Shown here: positions 53,200 through 60,629 of the stretch, piece after piece
Layout: each line of letters begins with the position of its first letter
Position numbering within the stretch: the first letter of the stretch is position 1
NCBI RefSeq assembly: GCF_012273515.2
Contig: NZ_CP050975.2
Location: 1-64,000, forward strand
Origin: Streptomyces sp. RPA4-2
Lineage (GTDB): Bacteria > Actinomycetota > Actinomycetes > Streptomycetales > Streptomycetaceae
Length of the DNA stretch: 64,000 nt
Reading direction: 5' to 3'
Translations under genes and position numbers: made by a program
The notes under the pieces: model-generated
Told to the model about the DNA's origin: nothing
Databases searched by the model: none
Seen by the model: only the letters and a program-made list of their open reading frames with translations

Positions 53200-53802
53200 A
53201 TGAAGATCGGAACCCTCGGCGCCGGAACCGTCGCCCAGGCCATCGCCCGCCACGCCGTGGCCCACGGCCACCAGGTCGTACTGAGCAACAGCCGCGGCCC
53301 CGCCTCCCTGGCCGGCCTCGCCGACGAACTCGGACCGCTCGCCCACGCCGGCACCCCGCAGGAAGCCGCCGCGGCGGAACTCGTCGTGCTCGCAGTCGGC
53401 TGGCCCCAGATCCCGGACGCGGTAACCGGCCTGCCACCCTTCGACGGGCGCATCGTCATCGACGCCACCAACCAGTTCGCCTCCCCGCCCCCGCCCATGA
53501 AGATCGCCGACCTGGGCGAGCTGACCGGCAGCGAACACGTCGCCTCACTGCTGCCCGGAGCCCGCGTCGTCAAGGCGTTCAACACCCTCTACGGCCAGTA
53601 CATCGCCGCCGACCCGCGCCACCGGGCCGGACGCCAGGTGCTGTTCCTCGCCGGTGACGACGCCGACGCCAAGACCACCGTCAAGGACCTCACCGCCGCC
53701 TTCGGCTTCGCCCCCGTCGACCTCGGCTCCTTGCGCGAGGGCGGACGCCTCATGCAGCTCGGCGGCCCACTCTCCGGCCTCCACGCCCTCAAACAGGACT
53801 GA
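53200..53802 (+). CDS. NADPH:F420 reductase-like NAD(P)-binding protein
   Basis: A 200-aa Rossmann protein starting MKIGTLGAGTVAQAIARHAV then HGHQVVLSNSRGPASL, the GxGxxA and SNSRG pattern of F420-dependent NADP reductases and related small NAD-binding proteins. ELVVLAVGWPQIPDAV and RVVKAFNTLYGQYIAADPRH are also typical. F420 binding is an inference from family; the protein could instead be an oxidoreductase without F420. It is the second gene of the reductase operon. Confidence 0.85.
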   Translation: MKIGTLGAGTVAQAIARHAVAHGHQVVLSNSRGPASLAGLADELGPLAHAGTPQEAAAAELVVLAVGWPQIPDAVTGLPPFDGRIVIDATNQFASPPPPMKIADLGELTGSEHVASLLPGARVVKAFNTLYGQYIAADPRHRAGRQVLFLAGDDADAKTTVKDLTAAFGFAPVDLGSLREGGRLMQLGGPLSGLHALKQD

Positions 53803-53865
53803 GCCGGGCCCTCGCCCATTCCCCGCTCTCCTCCTCATCCACCCCCCAGCACAAGGAAGTTACTC

Positions 53866-54951
53866 ATGACCACTCAGCCCCTGCTGCAGCCCGTCCGCCT
53901 CGGCGCCCTGGAGCTCGCCAACAGCGTCGTCATGGCCCCCATGACCCGCGCCCGCGCTCAGAACGCCGAGCTGGCCCCCACCGACCTGCACGCGACCTAC
54001 TACGCGCAGCGCGCCGGCGCCGGCCTGATCGTCACCGAGGGAACCTGGGTCAACGCCGACGGGGTCGGTCTCATCCACGTGCCCGGCATCTACACCGACA
54101 CGCAGACCGCCGGCTGGGCGAAGGTCACCGAAGCCGTCCACGAGGCCGGCGGGCGGATCGTCTCCCAGTTCGGCCACCTCGGCGCGGCCTCCCACCCCGA
54201 CCACCTCGGCGGCCGCCTGCCCGCCGGACCCTCGGCCATCAACCCCGGCGAGAAGTCCTTCACCCCCTCCGGCCCGAAGGACACCGTCACCCCGCGCGCC
54301 TACACCGCCGCCGAGATCGCCGCCACCATCGCCGACTACCGCCAAGCGGCCGAGAACGCCCGCCGCGCCGGCTTCGACGGCGTGGAAATCCACGCCCAGC
54401 AGTCCCACTTGATCCCGCAGTTCCTCAACCCCCGTCTCAACCAGCGCACCGACGCCTACGGAGGCAGCAGCGAGAAGCGGGCCCAGTTCCTCCTCGACAT
54501 CCTCGACGCCGTCAGTGACGTGTGGGGCAGCGACCGCGTCAGCGTGAAGATGTCCCCGACCTGGGACAACGGAGGCACGTTCACCGCGGACGAGGAGACA
54601 CTCGCCGACTACGACCAGCTGCTCAAGAAGCTCAACGACAGCAACCTGGCCTACCTGCACCTCCTGGGCACCCCCGGCACCATCGAGGAGCGCATCGCCG
54701 TCTTCTCCCGCTACCGCGCCCACTACCAGGGCAACATCGTGGCCAACCTCGGCTTCACCCAGGCCCTCGGCAACGAGATCCTCGACCACGGGATCGTCAA
54801 CGCGGTCTCCTTCGCCGAGCCCTTCATCGCCAACCCCGACCTGGTCGAGCGCTTCGCGCAGGGCCACCCGCTGGCCGACGCCGACCGGGACACCTACTAC
54901 GCCGGTCAGGCCGAGGGCTACACCGACTACCCCGCCTTCACCGCCAACTGA
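53866..54951 (+). CDS. Old Yellow Enzyme-family alkene reductase with altered active-site residues
   Basis: A 361-aa FMN-dependent ene-reductase. Family blocks are NSVVMAPMTRAR, AGLIVTEGTWV, and the late FMN-phosphate region VNAVSFAEPFIANPDL. The substrate-binding motif that normally reads H-x-A-N/H-G-Y-L is HAQQSHL here (H176, Q179 and H181 in place of N/H179 and Y181). The usual QLWHxGR block is QFGHLGA. The protein may therefore have changed activity or need a different proton donor. It is last in the operon, and a hairpin terminator follows. Confidence 0.88.
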   Translation: MTTQPLLQPVRLGALELANSVVMAPMTRARAQNAELAPTDLHATYYAQRAGAGLIVTEGTWVNADGVGLIHVPGIYTDTQTAGWAKVTEAVHEAGGRIVSQFGHLGAASHPDHLGGRLPAGPSAINPGEKSFTPSGPKDTVTPRAYTAAEIAATIADYRQAAENARRAGFDGVEIHAQQSHLIPQFLNPRLNQRTDAYGGSSEKRAQFLLDILDAVSDVWGSDRVSVKMSPTWDNGGTFTADEETLADYDQLLKKLNDSNLAYLHLLGTPGTIEERIAVFSRYRAHYQGNIVANLGFTQALGNEILDHGIVNAVSFAEPFIANPDLVERFAQGHPLADADRDTYYAGQAEGYTDYPAFTAN

Positions 54952-54992
54952 GCAACTACGTCTTCCTGCGCCTTCGACGGTTGATCGGAGGC

Positions 54993-55036
54993 CCGCCGCG
55001 CCCGCTCCTCGCCACAGCGAGGAAGCGGCGCGGCGG
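54993..55036. terminator. Long hairpin between convergent OYE and tetR genes
   Basis: CCGCCGCGCC at 54993-55002 pairs with GGCGCGGCGG at 55027-55036, and the inner CCTCGC pairs with GCGAGG. The position, 42 bp past the OYE stop and before the convergent tetR end, fits a bidirectional terminator. Confidence 0.7.
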
Positions 55037-55238
55037 ACCTCGGACGCGCCGGCTGGAGGTGACTTGTGCACCCTGGCTCAAAACCGTGCGTACGGACCTG
55101 TTCGGAATCGGCGCAGGCAGGAACTCGGGACCGACTGCGGGGCAGCGACAGGCGGCCGCGCCGCCTCCCGCCGGACACCCCAGGCCTGGCAGCTTGGGGC
55201 GCGTTGAGAGCGGGCGGCCCGGCGGCCGTGTCGGTGGG

Positions 55239-55937
55239 TCAGGCCCGCTGCTCGCGGCAGTCCTCTTCGTTGCACTCGAGCGTGGCGAGGGTCTGGTCGG
55301 CCTGCTCGCTGGTCAGAGGGGGTTCGGGCAGTTCGTGGGCGCCCTGGGTGCGGAAGGCGTCGAGCATCAGGTGGAGGTGGCGGCGCCAGGCCCGGGGGGC
55401 GACGGTGCGGGTGGCCCGGATGATCCCGGCCTGGGACCAGATCACGAAGGCGATGTCCTGCGCGGTGACGTCGCCGCGCAGGACACCCTGTTCCTGGGCG
55501 TTGCGCATGATCTGGACGCAGATTTCCTTGGCGCGTTCGTACATCTCGCGGCCGGCCACGTGAAGGGGCAGCCGTGCCGAGACCAGGTCGTTGAAGGCGC
55601 GGTCGCAGGCCTGCAGCTGGCAGAGTTTCTCCAGGTAGCGGCAGAACCCTTCCCAGGCGTCGTCCATGGCCGCGGCTTCCTCCGCGGCGATGAGCAGTTC
55701 CGTGTACTTCGCGTTGAAGAGTGTCTCGACCAGGTCGAGCCGGGTGGGGAAGTGGCGGTAGAGCGTGCCGATCGCGACGCCGGCCTCGCGGGCGACGCCC
55801 TCCAGGGACGCCCCGAGGCCCTGTTCGGAGAAGGCGGTGCGGGCGGCGGCCACGATCGCGTCCCTGTTGCGCTGCGCGTCACGGCGCAGGGGTTTCGCCG
55901 GTGACTCGCCCAGGGACGGGGCGTGGTGGTGGCTCAT
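55239..55937 (-). CDS. TetR-family repressor
   Basis: A 232-aa TetR regulator. After a His-rich start (MSHHHAPSLGES) comes the HTH RRDAQRNRDAIVAAARTAFS then GVAREAGVAIGTLYRHFPTR. The C-terminus contains two Cys (ECNEEDCREQRA). It diverges from a small secreted-protein gene, with three TGAGGCA(C/T)CCCTC repeats in the 260-bp intergenic. Confidence 0.9.
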   Translation of the reverse strand: MSHHHAPSLGESPAKPLRRDAQRNRDAIVAAARTAFSEQGLGASLEGVAREAGVAIGTLYRHFPTRLDLVETLFNAKYTELLIAAEEAAAMDDAWEGFCRYLEKLCQLQACDRAFNDLVSARLPLHVAGREMYERAKEICVQIMRNAQEQGVLRGDVTAQDIAFVIWSQAGIIRATRTVAPRAWRRHLHLMLDAFRTQGAHELPEPPLTSEQADQTLATLECNEEDCREQRA

Positions 55938-55952
55938 GGCTCGACACTAACA

Positions 55953-56089
55953 TGAGGCACCCCTCCAATTGGAGAGCTCTCATGTTTCCGATCGCAATTT
56001 CATGCCTGTGACGTGCTGTGATGATGCTCACTGCAAACATGAGGCATCCCTCGGGTACGGTGGCGGAGTCGAACGTGAGGCACCCCTCC
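55953..56089. repeat. Three TGAGGCA(C/T)CCCTC repeats upstream of the secreted repeat protein
   Basis: TGAGGCACCCCTCC is at 55953-55966 and 56076-56089, and TGAGGCATCCCTC is at 56040-56052. The first is part of a dyad through CTCCAATTGGAG. They lie in the promoter region shared with a tetR gene and are candidate operators. Confidence 0.75.
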
Positions 56090-56199
56090 GGATGACCTTG
56101 AAGCCAGCCGACCGACCCGGGATTTCCGGATCTCGGTTCACATGGAAGCGGCGCCCGCCGGATCGGCGAAGCCGCGGCAGTTTTGTAAGGGAAATGACC

Positions 56200-56547
56200 A
56201 TGAGCAGCATGACGAAGCGCCTCTCGATCGCACTCGCCTCCACGGCACTGGCCGGCGGAGCGCTTCTCGGGGCCGGCGGCTCGGCATCGGCAGCCACGGC
56301 ATCGGTGCCCGTGCAGCACACGCAGTACGTGTCCGCCACCTCCGTGACCGGCAGCGAGCAGGCAGGCCGTCAGGGTGTCAGTGCCGCTCGTTGGTACGAG
56401 GACCAGGTCGAGGCTGCGACCTCGTGGCACGGTGTCAGCGCGGCCCGTTGGTACGAGGACCAGGTCGAGGCCGCGGCGTCGTGGCACGGTGTCACTGCCG
56501 CCCGCTGGTACCAGGACCAGGTCGAGTGGTCCCTGAACCACAGCTGA
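56200..56547 (+). CDS. Secreted protein with three tandem RWYEDQVEAA-type repeats
   Basis: A 115-aa protein. The signal peptide (MTKRLSIALASTALAGGALL then GAGGSASA) is followed by a short linker and three near-identical repeats of 19-20 residues: GVSAARWYEDQVEAATSWH, GVSAARWYEDQVEAAASWH and GVTAARWYQDQVEWSLNHS. The repeats are also close at DNA level, about 57-60 bp each, which suggests recent tandem duplication. Each would make one amphipathic helix. It has no Cys and no lipobox. AAGGG lies seven bases before ATG 56200. The function is unknown. Confidence 0.82.
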   Translation: MSSMTKRLSIALASTALAGGALLGAGGSASAATASVPVQHTQYVSATSVTGSEQAGRQGVSAARWYEDQVEAATSWHGVSAARWYEDQVEAAASWHGVTAARWYQDQVEWSLNHS

Positions 56548-56715
56548 CGCGGCCCGGGCCGCCCCACTCCGGAACGGCGGCACCTGCCCCGACAGCAGCA
56601 CGGCCGCACCCCCCGGCCGACCGGGATCCCGGATCGCGCCCCACGGTGCTCCGCACCCGTATCGAGATGACCACGGCACGCGGGACGAAGGCACTCCGGC
56701 CCCCAGCGCCCGCCA

Positions 56716-57239
56716 ATGCCGACCACGGCCAGACCCGCACCCGCCGTGGAGAGCTCCTTCGCCGCCGGCGTCGGACGGAGCCTGTTGGACGAGGGAGTCG
56801 TCGTCGACTGGGACACACTGAAAATCACCGACAAGCGCCGCCGCCGCTCGGTGACCGGCATCATCGAGGCCACGACAGGATTCCAACACGGCCGCTGTCT
56901 GATCTGCACGGACATCCTGACCCCCAGCCACGCCACCGTCGTCGACCACGTCTTCCCCTTCGCCCTCATGCACCGCTTCGCCGGCGTAGGAGCGTGGCGC
57001 GGCCCGGATCTTGACGCCCTGTGGAACCTCGCCCCCCACACACCACCTGCAACGGAGCCAAGAGCGACCGGCTGCCCACGCAGACGGAACTTGCCCGCCT
57101 GGCCGCCCGGAACGAGGCCATCACGAACTCGCCCCACCCACTGCGCCGCACCCTGCAACTCAGCCTGAAGAATGTCCTGCCATGCCAGGCCGCAACATCG
57201 TGGGCGCAGCTCCTGCAGGCAGTGCGGGCGGCGGTTTGA
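56716..57239 (+). pseudogene. HNH endonuclease, frameshifted in a C run
   Basis: The N-part reads GVVVDWDTLKITDKRRRR then the HNH core GRCLICTDILTPSHATVVDHV and LDALWNLAP. In the CCCCCC run near 57030-57037 the frame shifts, and the normal end HTTCNGAKSDRLPTQTELAR then LARLAARNEAITNSP continues in another frame to a stop at 57239. The two Cys of the zinc pair, DH and the CNGAKSD motif are all present, so restoring one base would give a complete HNH domain. This is either a real mutation or a sequencing slip. Confidence 0.78.
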
Positions 57240-57740
57240 CCCGGGTCATCGCCCGGACCCGGGATGTTCCGGTGCCTTGCCCGTGTGCGGGGTCCTGACG
57301 GGGAAGGTGCACGGGTATCACGTTCGGACGGTGGCGGATGTGCCAGTCGACGGCTGGCGGGCCGTGGTCCGCATCCGGGTGCGGCGCCTGGTCTGCCCGG
57401 TTCTGGGCTGCCGGCGGCAGACTTTCCGCGAGCAGGTCCCCGGGCTGATCGAGCGCCTTCAGCGCCGCACCACGCGTCTGACCCGGCAGGTCTCGGAGGT
57501 GGTCAAGGAGTTATGCGGCCGGGCGGCTTCCCGTCTCACCCGGTCCGGTTCCTGGCCACGCCCCTGTCCTACGCCACCGTCCTGCGTCTGCCGAGGCGCA
57601 TCGCCCTGCCGACAGTGCGCTCCCCGCGAGTGATTGGGGTCGACGACTTCGCCCTGCGGCGCCGCCACCGCTACGCCCGCATCCCCGAACCGCCCGCCGA
57701 TCGCCTCGCCCCACGCTACCGGCCCACCCTGGTCGACCCC
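57240..57740 (+). pseudogene. ISL3-family transposase remnant
   Basis: GVLTGKVHGYHVRTVADVPV then RRLVCPVLGCRRQTFREQVP is the N-terminal zinc domain of ISL3 transposases. After a frame change, SPRVIGVDDFALRRRHRYA, the first catalytic Asp region, follows near 57610-57690. Parts are deleted and the fragment runs into flavoprotein sequence near 57745. Confidence 0.8.
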
Positions 57741-57744
57741 TACC

Positions 57745-58452
57745 GTGAGCACCTGCGGCAACGCGACGGCGAGGTGCGGATCACGCTCTCCGACGGCGGG
57801 CAGCTGGCCGCGGACGATCCTGCTGGCGACCGGCCGCGCCCCGCAGACCCGCGACGTCGGCCTGGAGAGCGTCGGCCTCACCCCCGGAGACTGGCTGGCC
57901 GTCGACGACACCTTCCAGGTCACCGGCGTCGACGGCGGCTGGCTCTACGCCGTCGGCGACGTCAACCACCGCGCCCTGATGACACATCAGGGCAAGTACC
58001 AGGCCCGGATCGCGGGCACCGTCATCGGCGCCCGCGCCAAGGGGGAGCCCATTGACGACGCCCCCTGGGGCGCGCATGTCGCCACCGCCGACCACGCGGC
58101 CGTCCCCAGGTCGTCTTCACCACCCCGGAGACCGCCTCCGTCGGGCTGACCAGCCGCGAGGCCGAGCAGAGCGGGCGCCGCATCGAAGTCGTCGACTACG
58201 ACCTCGCCCACGTCGCCGGCGCCCACCAGTACGGCGAGGACTACCGCGGCCGAGCCCCGCATGCTCATCGACACCGACCGCAACACCGTGGTGGGCGTCA
58301 CCTTCGCCGGCCCCGACGTCGGGGAACTGGTGCACTCGGCCACCATCGCGGTCGCCGGCGAGGTGCCCCTCGACCGATTTTGGCACGCCGTCCCCGCCTT
58401 CCCCACCCTCGGCGAGGTCTGGCTGCGACTGCTGGAGACCTACCGCGGCTGA
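57745..58452 (+). pseudogene. Decayed C-terminal half of a second flavoprotein disulfide reductase
   Basis: DGEVRITLSDGGQLAADD then, in another frame, GLTPGDWLAVDDTFQVTGVD, AVGDVNHRALMTHQGKYQAR and WGAHVATADHAA match the gene at 43213-44643 closely. Two further frame changes occur (near 58100 and 58250) before LDRFWHAVPAFPTLGEVWLR then LLETYRG. The FAD and redox-Cys half is missing, replaced by ISL3 debris. No product is expected. Confidence 0.88.
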
Positions 58453-58737
58453 GCATGCTCCGCCCGGCATGCGGGGCGGTCCTGGCCTCCACCGGGTGAC
58501 TCGGTCGTCTGCGGGTGAGGAACGATCCTCCTGTCCGGGTGGCCGGCACTTGAAGTCGATCATCGCAAGTGTGGATCATGGCTTCGGAGAGGGCGGGTTT
58601 CGTAGTCGCGGGCGAGGCGTCAGTGCATCACTCCAGCCGAAGAATGACCTGGCGGAGACGAACAACCGGCCCGACTCTCCGCAGGCCTGATCAGCGATCA
58701 TCGTGTCGCACGTACACGACGTTCAAGGGGGAACACG
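58453..58737. other. Short gap with a possible IS5 trace
   Basis: TAGTCGCGGGCGAGGCG near 58600 matches the sequence at about 4390-4405 in the IS5-like transposase gene, so a small IS5 scrap may lie here. Nothing else is seen. Confidence 0.35.
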
Positions 58738-59487
58738 ATGATTTCTGAGCCGGAGATGGCTGGAGAGCCCGGCCCGATGCAGACCCGCGAGGTTGTGGGC
58801 GACTTCAGCAGTGAGCCTGTCGGGCGACGACGGCCGCGCAAGTCGTGGTTGTGGGCGCTGGGAGGTGTGGTGGCGGCATCGGCGCTGTGGGCTCCGGCCG
58901 TGTTCGTCTACGGACTGGGCGCTCAGACGCCCAGCACGCACGGATACCGGCTCGACAAGGACCCCTGCTCCTCCGTGCGACTGACGTCGATCAGCGCTGC
59001 CATCGCACCAAGGGTATCTGCCGATGTCGTCGATTCTGGGCTGTTGAAGCATCCCGCCGTCGACCAGGCCCAGTGCTCCATAGCGGTTCGGCCGCTGGCT
59101 AAGGCAAAGCAGTCCAAGACCGGGTGGTCTTTGGACTACTACGTCGGCATCACCGTGACACTGCACAAGGAGACCGACCCTGGCGTCGAGTTCGAAGCAC
59201 GGCGGCGGACGACCGACCAGGGCATCGTCCCGGCCGACAACGTCAAGACTGTTCCGGACCTCGGCGACACGGCGTACCTGATCACCCGGGACATCAGCAA
59301 CACCGAGTTGCGGGTCCTGGAAGGCGGAGCGGTCCTCTCCTTGACCCTGGCAGCCAGCAGCAGCTACCAGAGCGAAGACACCGACGACGAAATCGGTGAG
59401 GGGCCGGAGATCCCTGATGTCTCTTCCTACCAGCCAGCCATGGTCAACGACATGCGTGACCTGATGACAAGCCTCACGGTCCGCTGA
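58738..59487 (+). CDS. Membrane-anchored extracytoplasmic protein of unknown function
   Basis: A 249-aa protein behind a good GGGGGA site. A cytoplasmic N-terminus rich in Arg (VGRRRPRKS) leads into one transmembrane segment (WLWALGGVVAASALWAPAVF, about residues 38-57) and a 190-residue outer domain with two Cys (KDPCSSVRLTSI and DQAQCSIAVRPL) that may form a disulfide. The pattern resembles actinobacterial DUF3558-like proteins, but I am not certain. It stands alone. Confidence 0.72.
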   Translation: MISEPEMAGEPGPMQTREVVGDFSSEPVGRRRPRKSWLWALGGVVAASALWAPAVFVYGLGAQTPSTHGYRLDKDPCSSVRLTSISAAIAPRVSADVVDSGLLKHPAVDQAQCSIAVRPLAKAKQSKTGWSLDYYVGITVTLHKETDPGVEFEARRRTTDQGIVPADNVKTVPDLGDTAYLITRDISNTELRVLEGGAVLSLTLAASSSYQSEDTDDEIGEGPEIPDVSSYQPAMVNDMRDLMTSLTVR

Positions 59488-59499
59488 CCGTACTGCCAG

Positions 59500-59861
59500 C
59501 TCAAACACCGGTCATCATACGGCTGCGCGGCCTGGGGCCGGAACGCGATCGGCTTGGACTCGGCCTTGCGGCGACGCTTGGAGCCTTCCTTGCCGAGGTT
59601 CCCGGCACGGATGCTGGCCTTGAGCGTGGTGTACGAGTCGCGCACCTTCTTGGTGACGTGCTGCGCGGCCTGCGCTCCCAGCCCACGGGCTTTGAGTTCG
59701 GCGTAGGTGTGCTTGCGCAGCTCGTACTCACGCGGCACGCCGTGCTCGAACGCCACCTCCGACACCCAGTTCGCGGCGTCATCGACCGTGCTCAGGGTGC
59801 GCTCAAGCGCGGATGCCTGCACGGCATCCGGCATGAGTTTGACCTGCGTCACGATCTTCAT
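59500..59861 (-). pseudogene. tnpB: TnpB (IS200/IS605) N-terminal fragment
   Basis: From ATG 59861 the frame reads MKIVTQVKLMPDAVQASALE then WVSEVAFEHGVPREYELRKH and FRPQAAQPYDDRCLSW, the first 120 residues of actinobacterial TnpB. It is cut there, before the RuvC and zinc-finger parts, by the end of the neighbouring gene. The RNA-guided nuclease function is lost. Confidence 0.82.
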
Positions 59862-59884
59862 GGACGTAACCGCAACATTGATCC

Positions 59885-60313
59885 ATGTCACCACGCTGAG
59901 AGCCAAACCCCGATATCCGCAGGGGTCGTAGCGTCGTCCACACCCTCCATGCGCATTTGGTCTTCACCCCCAAATATCGGCGCGGACCATTCACCGACGA
60001 GATCCTTCGGCGCTGCGAAGAGGTCATGCGCGACGTGTGCACCGACTTCGGCGCGGAGCTGCGGGAGTTCAACGGCGAACCCGATCACGTCCACCTGCTC
60101 GTGCACCACCCGCCCAAGGTCGCCATCTCCCGGCTCGTAGGCTCCCTCAAGGGTGTCTCCGCCCGTCGCCTGCGGCAGGAGTTCCCCGGCCACATCCGCA
60201 CGTATCTGTGGGGTGAGCACTTCTGGTCGCCGTCCTACTTCGCCGCCTCGTGCGGGGGCGCCCCGCTCGCCGTCATCAAGGAATACATCGAAAACCAGAA
60301 ACATCCCGGCTGA
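59885..60313 (+). pseudogene. tnpA: IS200-type TnpA with a nonsense codon at position 5
   Basis: From ATG 59885 the frame is Met-Ser-Pro-Arg-stop-Glu-Pro-Asn, where family members have Trp (TGG) at the stop (TGA). After it the frame is open to 60313: DIRRGRSVVHTLHAHLVFTP, the HUH motif in GEPDHVHLLVHHPPKVAISR and the catalytic Tyr in VIKEYIENQ. A TTG at 59957 could restart a protein lacking about 24 residues. The element's partner tnpB is truncated. Confidence 0.85.
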
Positions 60314-60373
60314 GGCCAATACCGCAGACCCGTGCACCCGCGCGGGTCAGAGCAGCGTTAAGAAACGCTTCCT

Positions 60374-60393
60374 CCCGGGCGTGAACGCCCGGG
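60374..60393 (+). repeat. Subterminal hairpin of the IS200/IS605 element
   Basis: CCCGGGCG at 60374-60381 pairs with CGCCCGGG at 60386-60393 across TGAA, 61 bp after tnpA. Such imperfect or short hairpins mark the ends recognised by TnpA. The opposite end is not found. Confidence 0.65.
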
Positions 60394-60629
60394 GTTCCGC
60401 GCTAGATCATGCTGAACTCTGGAGCCTCCCGCTGGATTGCCCGACCGCCACGCGCGGCATGGCCCAGCGCGTCAAGGAAGAAAGGCGGCCCGTTCCCCTG
60501 TACGGCAAACTCCGTGGCACGGCCCGGTTCGAGGACGCGGGGCGCGCGGTCGGGCAGCGGTACCAACACGCTTTTCACCGGGACGCTTTCATGAAGGTTT
60601 CGGGCGTGCCGCGACGGGCCTGCCTGCTC

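Noticed and set aside
53860..55071. 403-codon minus-strand frame opposite the OYE gene
   Set aside because: Gly/Val-rich shadow of a clear coding gene on the plus strand.
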